The translations under genes were made by a program, and so were the position numbers. Below, in pieces: positions 52,760-63,224 of a DNA stretch of 64,000 nt (positions are counted from its first letter, which is position 1; each line of letters opens with the position of its first letter). The notes below the pieces were generated by a model. That model ran no database searches. It saw nothing but the letters and a program-made list of their open reading frames with translations, and was not told the DNA's origin. Source of the DNA: Nitzschia sp. DOCU1 (taxonomy: Eukaryota; Bacillariophyta; Bacillariophyceae; Bacillariales; Bacillariaceae); contig OX595987.1 of NCBI GenBank assembly GCA_951394045.1, positions 868,001 to 932,000 of the forward strand, in the 5' to 3' direction.

Positions 52760-55618
52760 ATGGTGGGCCCCCCGAATGATTCTCCCGACGTCACCATGGT
52801 GGAGGTAGCCACCCCAGAGACCACCGCTCCTACCACGGCGCTGTCCAGCGAAAGATCGATATTCAGTACGCTGCCAAGTGGAGGAGGCCCTATTATGATT
52901 TCCATGTCTCAGGAAGAGTACACGAGTCGAACCTCCCGGGAAACCGTTCTGCAGCGTTTGTCGGAAGCCTTGTTGCGGCATTCTCTAGCCAAGGTGAGAT
53001 AAATACCCTGCTATTTGTTGTTATTTGTAAATGGAAGCTGGCACATGGGGGGAAAGCTTCTACGTTTTGACTGAAATGATGGGAAATTGGTGTTTCATAG
53101 AAGTGATGGGCTGGCCGACAACTTGTGACGTGCTAACGTACCTCGTATGTTTCTTATGTGTTATCCCCAGATTGATTTGTCGCAACGTGGATTACAAGCG
53201 TCAGATGCGAAACTAGTGAAGATGGCATTATCGCAGAACTCCAATTTGACTGTTCTTAAATTGGGGTACAACAATCTGGGCGATCACGGGGTGATGACTC
53301 TGGCAGCAGGCATTGCTAGACACAAGTCCTTGTGTTCACTAGACCTCGGATTTAACAATTTTGGAGACGAAGGAGCAAAGGCTTTAGCTATGGCGATGAG
53401 ACAAGCGGCGCAGTCATCTCACGGTGGCACTCTGCGGACGTTGTACCTCGCTGGCAACCTGATCGGAGAAGACGGAGCGCTTGCTATGGCGGACTTTATA
53501 CGGCAGGGGAGCCGGCTCCGAAAGCTTTACATGACGGGAAATCGCATCGGATCAGATGGGGTCAGAGCCATCACGGAAGCCATAATAGAGGATGAAACCA
53601 GGAAAAAAGGCGAACCACAACCTGAGGATGACGACCCAGTGGAATTTGAGTTGGACAAGAGTGAAATTCAGTCTTCGCGATCAATGGCGACGTTTGAGGG
53701 AATGCAAGAGCTCTTCCTCGGTGGCACGGGCATGAATAGTCTAGGCTGCCAAGCAGTGGCGGGGTTACTGGAGCGGACATGCTGTTTGCGAGTAATTTCG
53801 TTACCTAATTGTGATATTGGTGATGATGAGATTGGGATGCTGGCGGCCAGCATCCGAGCCAACAAGACGAGATTACCCGTGGAATCGATACAGTTATCGT
53901 TCAATAACATAACCCACAAAGGGCTGGAGGCACTGACGAATGCAGTATGGGGGTCCACAACACTTAAAGAACTGAAGCTAGACAACAATGATATTGGAGA
54001 TCGGGGTGCCCACCAAGTGGCTGCTATCCTGCCGGCGCTCAAAGCTCTGGAGACTCTGGATGTGGGATTCAATGCTATCAAGGCCGCTGGATTGAATATC
54101 TTAATGAAATCAGTGGCAGATACGGATCAAATTCAATCTCTGTCCGTATCAGGAAATGCCATTGACGTTCCATCAGCAAAAGCAGTCGCATATGCCCTCG
54201 CGTACAATCAGTCGCTGAAGTCTATCTATCTCGTCCATTGTTCCATCAACCACGAAGGGAAACGTCACATTACCGCCGGCGCCGTCTCAAATAGTATGAC
54301 ATCACTTCGAAACCTTACAGGATTCGAAATCGGTCGTAAGTAGCACCGTGACGTCGCTGATGATTCGATTGACTTTGCCGTCCGCTCACCCGATGACTTG
54401 CCCTGATAAATCGCAGCCGTCGTTGTCACGTTGGGTTTTCCCGAAGCGCTGAGGCATTGGAATAACGAGCAGGTTATGAATTTTATTCACGTGATGTATA
54501 GAAAGTACGAGAGCGCGGATGGTCAGGAGGAAACAGAAGAGAAAGAACTCGATCCGCTGAATTTTCTACCTGCTGGCGACGAGAAAATCCCGATTTCTAG
54601 CCGTCCCAGCCCACTCGAAGCATCGCTTGTGGTTGAAATCGCTAGGAAAGCGTACGAAAACCTTGTTGCCAACGGCGTCGATGTGTTTTCTAGAAGGAAG
54701 ATCAGCCTCGCAGAACCTTCGTATGGATCTCCCCTGGCCGGAGATGCGATCATCGAGGATCCGCTGGGGGCAGCCCAACAAATCGTCGAAGGAAACGTAA
54801 TTCAAAATGGTGATGGAAGCAAAACGGATCAGATGCCAGCCCAACAGGCACGGTCGTTCGTTGCGCCCCCGGAGGCAGCAACGACAACAAAGAAGCAGGA
54901 AATGCCAGACCCTGCCAGGAAGAAACGTATTGTTGAGTGGCTCTGCTCCAATATTCAACATTTGAATGAACTTGCGCAACTCCCCTTTAGCTCACGAGAG
55001 CTTTGGAGGCTACATCAGCACTATTTCACACCGGTCGTTAATGAGAGTGGAGGTGCGATGGCAGAATGCGCGGGACACGGGGTCATATCCAGTGTACCCG
55101 AGGTTTCGAGAGCATACCCAGCATCCGCAGTGACTACTTCGGTCGAATCGTCAAGCGATGAGCATCTTGCCGTACCCGTCAGTGACCCGGCGCTACCAGG
55201 ATCGCCCGCAGTGGCAGCATCTTTGCCGATGTTAAAGCGGAAAGTTTCCTATCGATTTTTGGGCGATGCGATGGTTACTTCGTCGCACACAAGAGTCGAG
55301 CACAGCACCTTGCACAACGGCTCTGTAGCTAGACTTATCGAAGATGGACATACCGGGCACTCCTTGCCTCCCAAGACAAAGAGGGCACGGCGGAACAGAA
55401 CAAGAATATCCTTTGTTCCTAGGATCAAGGCGAAGCTTGACTCGTACATGGATGTCTGTCACGAGAAAGCATTGATTACAATGCGACAGCTTTACTTTGT
55501 TGAACAAGCCATTCTGAAGGGACAGGTCAATCCATTGGAGCCGACCGCCCATCCAAGAATACATCTAAGTGGGATTCTCGCGTCGGAAGCTGAAATGATC
55601 ATTGTTGATATGATATAG
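52760..55618 (+). CDS. Leucine-rich repeat (ribonuclease-inhibitor type) protein
   Basis: Three exons, 52760-52993, 53171-54335 and 54417-55618, with introns of 177 and 81 bp, give 866 residues. After a Thr/Ser-rich start and a helix (RETVLQRLSEALLRHSLAK), exon 2 encodes about twelve LRR units of the RI type: LTVLKLGYNNLGDHGVMTLA, LCSLDLGFNNFGDEGAKALA, LRTLYLAGNLIGEDGALAMA and so on, giving a protein-binding horseshoe. The repeats end at TGFEIGPVVVTLGFPEAL, joined across intron 2. Exon 3 encodes WNNEQVMNFIHVMYRKY, a long Ser/Pro/Ala-rich region and a basic segment KTKRARRNRTRISF before helical ends. A nuclear scaffold role is possible but unproven. Confidence 0.82.
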
Positions 55619-55700
55619 CTAAAAGTTGCGCTAGCTTTTTGAATTGCCTTTTGCTTGTCTGTCAATACCAATCTTGCCTCGTAGTACTTCAAAAGCAGGC

Positions 55701-57557
55701 CTACCTACGCGAAAGCTGCTTAAGCAGCACCCAAGGCGCAGGAGGTAATATTTCAATCGGCGAAAGCTTTCGTAGAGATCGAGCAATTTGACGTAGGGTT
55801 GAAAGCTGAGCGGTATCTTTAGCAGCTTCGATAATATCAGTATCACAAGATAAGTCAAAGTCTTTTGCCAGCGCAGCCACCGCTTGTCGGGCGGTAACGA
55901 CGGATTTCTCAGTGCTCCAAGACGCATGCCCCGAACGATCAATCCAATCTCCACAAATGTACATCCCATTTGCAAGTCGCACTTCTGGTGACCACGAGGC
56001 GGAATTGACACAAAAGTGTGATACTGCGTCCCTGGCTCTTACCACAGAGACGTCGAGGATTTTACATTCCTGGTCGAGCATTGTAATGCCTAAAGCAGCG
56101 ACAACAGCGCGGAGCGCTATACTGGCAACCTCCATGTCATCGTCGATTGCAGCCAGGTCATCCGCACGGAAGAAATCAATCTCCAACCCAAGAGCTTCGG
56201 TCGCCTCTGTTAACGTAAACTCATCTTGAAGCCTCTGTAAATCGTAGATGCAGAAGCCCGTCTCCGACAACTGCGGAATGCCCCCTACTGATGGCCCACA
56301 TACAACAACGGGAGAATCTTTCATTGCTTGCGCAATGGAAGAAATCATCCTAGGATGACCAGCGGCATCAATATCCGGTCGTAGGAAAAGCCGGACTGCG
56401 ACGCACGTAACCCCGCGAAATCGCTTCCAGCCGGCGGCGTCAGGTAGAGCTGCGAGAGGTGGTGAAGTCGGAAGAAGTCGTTTGATAGCAGTTCCACCAA
56501 CTGCAAACACGATAGCATCGCAAGCAATAGAATCTTCTCCATTCACAGTTACTCGGAATCTTCGTCCACTGTTGTCACCATTGACTTCTTCGATGGAAGT
56601 CACTTTTGACCCTCCACGGATATTCACGTTTCCTGTCGAGCTGAGCTTTTTGGCCCATGGATTGAAAATTCTCTCGGATATTGTACCTCTGCACCACCGA
56701 ACATCAAACGCGCCTCTCGCCTGGAGCGCAAAAACATGGAAACACGACAGAGCTGCAGCAGCAGAGCAATCGTATCCTGGCGTCATTGGCAAAACATGGA
56801 GCAGAGGAGAGACGAGTTCCTCATAGAGTCCGGGGGTTACACCTGCAATCGAGCGGAACAAGGCGTCGGCGGAAATCTTATCATACTTTTTCCACGACTC
56901 GGGATCTTCTTGCTCGAAATCAGCCCAGACTCCCAGCAAGCCCAGTGCACTGGCTCTGTCGGCCAGATTCAAAGGATTTTTTGAATCGAACTCCGACAGA
57001 AGGGCGACATCCAGTGGTGGAGGCAGTAGGTCGGCTACCGTGGAAAGTATTGAATTGGGATTTGAGATATTGAAACCAATCTTCGGTATACCTTTTGCAT
57101 TCGTCGAATTTCCGTCTCCAAGCACTGGTGCAAGCGCGACTCGCCCAGACTTTGACACCAAAAGCGAAGGTGTGAAGGGAGTCAAGACATCATCTAACGG
57201 TAGACCGATCCTTTCGATTGCTGCAAATGTATTTCTGTACTCGCGCCAGAACCCGTGTAATCCAGCCTCCACCGGACGATCCAACTTTTGTGTTCTCCAG
57301 CCCGCTGCTAGGCCACCAGGACCACGAGGCGATGCATCCAAAATCTCAACCTGCACAGATTCATCGCTGGTGGTTAGGGCATCAGCGGCACTGAAGCCAG
57401 CCCATCCACCACCTATGACGACAACCTTTGTCGGCTTGGCCGCAGCCAACGCCCACGCCCTTGCATCGTGGCGAATCGTTACCACCTCAGCGACAAAAGT
57501 GTCCGAGCCAAAGATCAAGAGTGCACAAACGATGGAAGACAAAAGAAAACCTTTCAT
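55701..57557 (-). CDS. FAD-dependent amine oxidase / zeta-carotene desaturase-like protein
   Basis: The ATG of MKGFLLSSIVC gives 618 residues without introns. A hydrophobic leader (FLLSSIVCALLIFG) followed by SDTFVAEV resembles a plastid presequence. The dinucleotide-binding motif is KVVVIGGGWAGFSAADAL, with Glu near the end of strand two in VQVEILDASPR. The substrate region includes GLHGFWREYRNTFAAIERIGL, reminiscent of carotenoid desaturases. A second FAD contact is FAVGGTAIKRLLP, and the carboxyl end has GMYICGDWIDRSGHASWSTEKSV, where carotenoid desaturases have AGDxxxxxxxxSMEGA. It is a divergent member, so a role in carotenoid or quinone metabolism is inferred. It converges on the LRR gene and diverges from the ferredoxin-like gene. 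Confidence 0.78.
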   Translation of the reverse strand: MKGFLLSSIVCALLIFGSDTFVAEVVTIRHDARAWALAAAKPTKVVVIGGGWAGFSAADALTTSDESVQVEILDASPRGPGGLAAGWRTQKLDRPVEAGLHGFWREYRNTFAAIERIGLPLDDVLTPFTPSLLVSKSGRVALAPVLGDGNSTNAKGIPKIGFNISNPNSILSTVADLLPPPLDVALLSEFDSKNPLNLADRASALGLLGVWADFEQEDPESWKKYDKISADALFRSIAGVTPGLYEELVSPLLHVLPMTPGYDCSAAAALSCFHVFALQARGAFDVRWCRGTISERIFNPWAKKLSSTGNVNIRGGSKVTSIEEVNGDNSGRRFRVTVNGEDSIACDAIVFAVGGTAIKRLLPTSPPLAALPDAAGWKRFRGVTCVAVRLFLRPDIDAAGHPRMISSIAQAMKDSPVVVCGPSVGGIPQLSETGFCIYDLQRLQDEFTLTEATEALGLEIDFFRADDLAAIDDDMEVASIALRAVVAALGITMLDQECKILDVSVVRARDAVSHFCVNSASWSPEVRLANGMYICGDWIDRSGHASWSTEKSVVTARQAVAALAKDFDLSCDTDIIEAAKDTAQLSTLRQIARSLRKLSPIEILPPAPWVLLKQLSRR

Positions 57558-57969
57558 TGCTGATGATGACGTAAGATGTGCAGTCAATCACAGAGGAACT
57601 CCTCTGAGACAGACTAAATTTGGAGTGTTTTAGATGAAATGATGTTCATTCTGTTTGTCAGGATCAGCACTTTTCACAGAAGATGTGATGCAATGTAAAA
57701 GAGAAAAAGCAAAAAATGACGTTGCATCGGATGGCGAACTTCCCCTCTTGAGGTCGAAAGAGTCAACCACAAGATCCGATCGATCCGACTCCCTGCCGGC
57801 CGCTCGCGCTTGCGAACGCCGCCGTCGGCGCGAGATGAGCGATGACGATGGCGTTGCAGCAGAAACGCTGAAACTGAAAGATAGCACACAATACAAGACA
57901 GCGACGCGGCACTGCCCAAGCTGCCACTTTATTGTCTCTTTTTGGATCCTTCATCATTACATTAGCATT
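57558..57969. promoter_or_regulatory. Divergent promoter region, FAD protein / ferredoxin-like
   Basis: A 412 bp gap between genes read away from each other, with a TGACGT element at 57567-57572 just before the FAD gene start. No coding region was called. Confidence 0.4.
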
Positions 57970-58562
57970 ATGGCGTTGCGATTGGTCTCCAAGAAAGTGC
58001 TGGGTCAAGCCCCCAAGTTGGCTGTACTTCGAGCGTTTGGCACTGCCGCTCCACCGACGTCCGATGTCCCGCCGACGGTGTTTGATAAGCTTATCAGTCT
58101 CACGATTGTGGACCCTAGTGGCGCACGAAGGAAGATCCCTGCCATGGTTGGTAAGTTTTTAAACCGTCGGTAAAGCAGAATTTAGCGACGTCCGATTATC
58201 TCAATATCCATTTATTGATTTCCCCCGCAGGAACTACGCTTTATGAAGCGTGCGAAACCAACGAAGTTGAGCTGGGACCCGTGACCGAATGTGGAATTGC
58301 GGAAATTGTTCAGAGCGAAAGGTGGACAGAGCCCGTCTTTGGAGACGGTCCTACTTCTGGTTACGACCACGTTGTCTTGAGCGGACCTGGAGTCGACACT
58401 GCGACTCCCATGACCCGTGCGGAAGAACGAATGTTGGAAGATTACTGGGATTTTGACGAAATCTTCCCGGAAAGTCGTCTTGCGTCGATGATCAAGCTAA
58501 CAAGCGCAATGAATGGTATGATTGTCTTCGTCCCACCTCGTGTCGATGATTCCAATCCCTAG
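57970..58562 (+). CDS. Ferredoxin-fold protein lacking cluster cysteines (complex I bridge C1-FDX candidate)
   Basis: Exons 57970-58150 and 58231-58562 flank an 80 bp intron (GTAAGT...CCGCAG) and give 170 residues. The start MALRLVSKKVLGQAPKLAVL is a basic amphipathic mitochondrial presequence. The rest aligns by eye with adrenodoxin-type ferredoxins: LTIVDPSGARRKIPAMVGTTLYEACE, then GPVTECGIAEIV, and a carboxyl end EERMLEDYWDFDEIFPESRL with TSAMNGMIVFVPP. Only Cys68 and Cys81 remain; the CxxxxxCxxC loop and the fourth Cys are replaced, so a [2Fe-2S] cluster is unlikely. Plant and ciliate complex I carry such a cluster-less ferredoxin in a bridge between arms, and this is the likely diatom counterpart. 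It could instead be another structural ferredoxin. Confidence 0.78.
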
Positions 58563-60004
58563 AGGAGTCGAGGAACCGTGAGAGTCTTAAACTGTAGAAA
58601 TGATTTGTTATACCGGTAGCTTGAACCACTAGAGAGTGGCAACGTCAATTTGATGACCACAATAGGAACACTCAGTCCTTCGTTTCGACTAAGGAAGCAA
58701 AACGGAGCATGAACCGACATGAATTTGTGCACGAGGCGAAATCATGCCTACCTGGTATGCCCGCCTTACCAAGATACCAGTTGCTATGCCGCATTGACAA
58801 CAAACACGAATTTGACGGGAGGTCACTGTTTTTGGTACAAACATAACTATTGACTGTTTGAACTTCATATTCAATAGCACCGACCCCCACCGTACCAGCA
58901 CCATCTCTGGCTGCTGAAAAACTTGGCGACGAACAGCGCAGAACAGAGACTAAAGCTCCAAGACACGTAGTGGAAGGAATACACTGACTGTATTAGTGGG
59001 TTGAGGAGTGCGCATGGCACAAATAAGTCAACACAGGCTATCTACCCTTGGTCCACAGCAACCGCCGCATCACAAAGATGGCATAGTACGATATTCGTAT
59101 TGTAGAATAGTCCAGTGCCGCCGTGGGTACTATCCCTACGGACGATAGTGCAGACATGCTTAGATGGGGTGGGGATAGCATCATCTCGCTACGATGTGGG
59201 ATAGGGATGCAGGCTACGTATAACCTTTCCAAGAGTTGTTCATTGAAATCAATCAATCGATCGATCCAATAGATGAGGTGCGTTCTCAAGGTCGCGATTG
59301 ACAATTTGACGTCATATGCCTTAGCACAAAGGAGAATTTCTAGGTATTCTACGAATAACGTTCCTTGGGGTGAGAGAAGGGGTCAATGTCAATTCTACTA
59401 GAAGTAAGTATGGGCGTACTTTAGGGTTGGAATGGGAAGGAAGTGAAAATGCGCAGTCGAACGTGCGTGAGCACACTGACATACCTTTGGTGACACCTAT
59501 CTTCTTTTTTGACACAAACGCATGACGCATCGCGGAACTTATGGTCTTCCCAAGGGGAATCCGGAACCATTTTGTTTAAGGCAACGATTTAGACTTAAGT
59601 TTGGTGTCACTTTCTTTTATTCAAGTACGTATAAAAATAAAAAGTAGACTATGGGCGTGCCGAAGTGACGTACCACGAAACCGTCAATTCTTCTTTCGTG
59701 GTTTCTTCGCGGCCTTCAACTTCGAGTCCGGGGTTGTCCTCAGGACGGACGCGCTTTAGCGCCCGAGATCACGACGAAGCAACGGTTTCAAACACAAGGG
59801 CAATGTCCGACGTGGACCCGATGACGCGCTTTACTGGCGATTTGCATGCTGAGACTCCGTCGAACACCATACCTTGCAAGAGCTCTCCTTCCTTTCACCT
59901 TGTCAGCAACCAGCGCGAACTGTCGTACTCCAAAACATCAAACATCAGCGCAGTTCAATTGTAAACACCAAGTAGAGCTTTGCACTCTTCTATAGAACAT
60001 TACC
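58563..60004. other. Long gap before the StrG-like gene
   Basis: No gene was called. TGACGTCA occurs at 59307-59314 and TGACGT at 59666-59671. A plus-strand frame from 59803 to 59964 (53 codons; MSDVDPMTRFTG) ends 41 bp before the next start and may be an upstream reading frame in its leader. Confidence 0.45.
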
Positions 60005-61297
60005 ATGATGTCAATAAAGTCGCCGGCATCTGAGCGTGCCGTCAACCATCCCTTCTCTCTGATGAACTCCCATCCCATGTTGAAAACGACGGATGCCGAC
60101 TACTCTCATGCCTTGAAAAGTCCTCATACACCATCAGTGAATTTTGATGATGATGAGCCGGAACCTGACACACTTGATGAAGTGCGCGAAACCCAGCAGA
60201 AGGACCTGACGATGGGTGGAATGACGCGGACGCAGACTCTGCATTCATTATCGGGTTCGTCGGCGTCTTCCGAGGAATCTGGGATCCTTTTTCAGGAGAG
60301 TTTCTCAAAGTTGCACGAAAACTTCCCCACGTTTGGAATGGACCTTCGGAGGGAAACAGGAGGCAGTGCTGAAGCCCCCATGTTTGATTCAATGCTTCGT
60401 CGTGCAATGGAGCCTCATCTGCGAAGGGCCCGTCTGCTGAGAGAAAAGTCTCGGAATCCCACGGACTTTGAAGTACATGATGCAATTGCAAGCTCTGTTG
60501 GCGTACCGTACGTTCGACTTCGCCAGGAGCGCCCTTTCCTCTATGATGTACACACACACCCCATGCATGAGATCCTTGCTGAAACTCTGGGTGCAAAGGA
60601 CTTGTCAAAACTGCACGAGATGGGTAATCTCAAGGATATCATGGCTCCCCTGCTATCACGATCGGGGCGCGCACCCTTCCAGGAGGCCTACGACAATTTC
60701 GTCACGTCCTTTTGCATTCCGCTACTTCATTCTGTAGCAATGTCCCAGAATCTATTTCACGCTTCTGGTAATCGAATCTCCTATCGATACCAGGCGTTTC
60801 CGAAGATTCGAATCGTCAGGCCCGGGGATGCTTCGACTGGACCCCAGTGCGGCACCTCTAGCGGCCACAGCATAGGCTACCTTCATTTTCACGTCCCCCT
60901 TACTGCTGCTATGGGAACAAACGCCCTGTATACCGAGTCTTATCCCGGAAAGGAGAACTGGCACCCGCTAATCACCAAATCTGTCGGTCTTGGCTTCCTG
61001 TTTGATGGAGCTCGCTGCCTACACTTCAATATGGAGAATACTACCAGTGAAACATCGGTTGCCCTGGACTTTGTTGTTGCCATCTACGACGACAGAATAA
61101 CCGATGACTACGTTGATTCCGAATGTCTCTGCAGCAAGTCGATCCTGGAAGATCAATACTCCCTTGCTGGGAAGGGATTCTATGATGAAGCAGTGATCGA
61201 TCTGGGAATCGGAAACCCCTCTTGGCAAATTGTTGCCAAGAAGCATGGAAATAAATTCTTGGATCCTGATCATCGTGTTGGATTCCCATTTGTCTAA
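60005..61297 (+). CDS. StrG-like (2OG/Fe-type jelly-roll) protein
   Basis: The ATG at MMSIKSPAS gives 430 residues without introns. The first 90 are Ser/Asp/Pro-rich. An all-helical region (MLRRAMEPHLRRARLLREKS) is followed by ASSVGVPYVRLRQERPF. The carboxyl domain has GYLHFHVPLTAAMGTNALYTES, with a His-x-His and Glu placed like metal ligands, then LGFLFDGARCLHFNMENTT and SVALDFVVAIYDD. This arrangement resembles the streptomycin-biosynthesis StrG family, thought to be non-haem iron enzymes. A role in hydroxylation is inferred; the substrate is unknown. It has a possible upstream frame and CRE-like elements in its leader or promoter. Confidence 0.68.
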   Translation: MMSIKSPASERAVNHPFSLMNSHPMLKTTDADYSHALKSPHTPSVNFDDDEPEPDTLDEVRETQQKDLTMGGMTRTQTLHSLSGSSASSEESGILFQESFSKLHENFPTFGMDLRRETGGSAEAPMFDSMLRRAMEPHLRRARLLREKSRNPTDFEVHDAIASSVGVPYVRLRQERPFLYDVHTHPMHEILAETLGAKDLSKLHEMGNLKDIMAPLLSRSGRAPFQEAYDNFVTSFCIPLLHSVAMSQNLFHASGNRISYRYQAFPKIRIVRPGDASTGPQCGTSSGHSIGYLHFHVPLTAAMGTNALYTESYPGKENWHPLITKSVGLGFLFDGARCLHFNMENTTSETSVALDFVVAIYDDRITDDYVDSECLCSKSILEDQYSLAGKGFYDEAVIDLGIGNPSWQIVAKKHGNKFLDPDHRVGFPFV

Positions 61298-61478
61298 ATT
61301 CCGCTGAACTGTGCGCAGTGCTGCGCCACGCTATTGCATTTTTGTTCTACCTCAAGCACCCCAGAATCTCGTTTTTACGGAGGAACCAGCTAGCTAGCTT
61401 ATTACAGTACAAGATATTGATTGAGTTCGCCTAAACATAACAATCGAAGTTGTCTGTCTACAGTTACTGCAGTAGGCA

Positions 61479-62588
61479 TCACCGAGTCAGCAACTTTAGT
61501 GTCTTGTGAGCCCACCCATAAGACTCCTTCTGGCGGTCAAAAAGGCGGATCATTTCGCTACAGTATCGAGCAAACATGTCGTCAACCTGTTGATCGAATG
61601 TAGCTTGATCCAACGACTGATCTGTTGATGACGGTGATAAAGGATAGATTGGATTGCCCATCACATAAAGTAGCTTTTGACGAAAAGGAATCGGGAGAAA
61701 GCCCTGTCCATAGAAAATCACCAAACTGACGCGGAGAAGAAGAGAGATCTTCTCTACAAGCGGTGGCAACTGTAGACGCCTTAAAAGCTTTGTGCTTCCA
61801 AAGCAGTAAACCGGGATAATAGGCACTCCATGTTTTACAGCCAGTCGAAAGATCCCCTTTCGAACGATTGCATACTCTTCGTCAGGATGAGTACCGCTTT
61901 TCGGGTATCCTTCGAACATCTCGGCTATGCCCCCTGGAGCTAAGCCTATTCGAGAGCCGTTGGATAATGCCCGATTTACAGAATATCTTGAAGCGTCCAC
62001 TGCATCGACCCATTTCAACACGTCTCGCACCCAAGGAATCATTTGTGTCGCTGACGCGACAACTGCACGAAACCTGCCAAAGGCTTTCGAAGAAGCATCA
62101 CTCAAGGCCGCAAAGGCGAGCCCAAAAGGAAAGAGCCCATGAGGACTCACAGCGACAATAGCTGGGTTGTCAATTAGTTTCTTCACAGAGTCAAATCCTT
62201 GGTCGGCGACAATTTCGAATGCAAAGAACCGCAGCCAGGATTTCCACAAGCGCCAATGGTGCACATGGATCCACTCGCCGACCCGTGGACTGCGATGAGG
62301 ACCAACAGCAAAAAAGGTGGATGCGGCAACGATAAACCCAATATAAACCGCCCTTCTCTTTCGCTCCGACTTGGGTATGGATTGAAACTTCTTCCAGGCC
62401 CAGGCATAGAGTGCTGGCACCCAAAAGACGCCCCCCACAAAGAATAGGGAACTGAGGTACACAACAGCGCGATCATAGTTCGTCAGGTCGTTCTCATTGA
62501 ATTTCACGATGATTTCACTCCCTGGGGGGCGAAGGGGATAAACGGAAGTCGACAACGGTCTGCTCCTTTTGTTGCTATTCATTGCCAT
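61479..62588 (-). CDS. DGAT2: Type 2 diacylglycerol acyltransferase
   Basis: The first ATG in the frame gives 369 residues; the frame is open 28 codons further upstream without ATG, see the findings. The enzyme esterifies diacylglycerol with acyl-CoA at the ER. Two close hydrophobic segments (AVVYLSSLFFVGGVFWVPAL and YIGFIVAASTFFAVG) form the membrane hairpin. The catalytic block is AIVAVSPHGLFPFG, with Ser where animals have HPHG and plants EPHS. Further family blocks are APGGIAEMFEGYP, RKGIFRLAVKHGVPIIPVYCFG and GNPIYPLSPSS. Diatoms have several DGAT2 copies; which one this is cannot be decided here. It converges on the StrG-like gene across 181 bp and diverges from the OB-fold gene. Confidence 0.88.
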   Translation of the reverse strand: MAMNSNKRSRPLSTSVYPLRPPGSEIIVKFNENDLTNYDRAVVYLSSLFFVGGVFWVPALYAWAWKKFQSIPKSERKRRAVYIGFIVAASTFFAVGPHRSPRVGEWIHVHHWRLWKSWLRFFAFEIVADQGFDSVKKLIDNPAIVAVSPHGLFPFGLAFAALSDASSKAFGRFRAVVASATQMIPWVRDVLKWVDAVDASRYSVNRALSNGSRIGLAPGGIAEMFEGYPKSGTHPDEEYAIVRKGIFRLAVKHGVPIIPVYCFGSTKLLRRLQLPPLVEKISLLLRVSLVIFYGQGFLPIPFRQKLLYVMGNPIYPLSPSSTDQSLDQATFDQQVDDMFARYCSEMIRLFDRQKESYGWAHKTLKLLTR

Positions 62589-63224
62589 CTGGGTAGCGTT
62601 GGACACAGGTGGGCGCGGCGGCACAGAACGGGGAAGAAATGAAACTTCTTGAAATTCAGGAGGATGACTCAATCTAGGAACAAGTAGACGCTTCCCTTAT
62701 GATCTTTCAGGGGCACTTTCCTGGTACCCTGGACATTCCATTGACACGAAAATTGACAATCCGTTGTTGTTGTACAGGAACTTATTCTGGTTGGTATGGT
62801 AGCAAGAGGACGAGGAGACCAAATTGGAGAGTCTTCAGCGTACAAACGAGCGAGATTAAGTCGCTTAAGTCGGAAAACAATATCTGATCACATCGACTAA
62901 CATCGATGGCACGTTTGGCTTGGCTTCCCAGCCGAGACGTGCTTTACATCCTGGTTCCTTGAAGACCATCTTGTTTTTGATTTTCGTGCTCCCCCCGTGG
63001 ACAGCGAATTCTCAGGTGCTCTCTTGAACCTTGCTACTTGTGATAAGGTCGACGCCAGGTGGCGACGAGGACCCTGTTTGCCCGTTGGAGTTAGATTGCA
63101 TCGTTGCGGTGAAAGGCAATCTGAGTGGAGGGCAGGACCTTGGTGCTGGCTTGGTTCGGTTAGTCTTGGAAGCCAGAGATTCTCGGTACGAATCTGAAAT
63201 CTGAGTGCAGATTTCGGCCACGCG
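62589..63224. promoter_or_regulatory. Divergent promoter region, DGAT2 / OB-fold gene
   Basis: No separate gene was seen. It may contain a short first exon of DGAT2 (around 62734-62747, minus strand). Confidence 0.4.
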
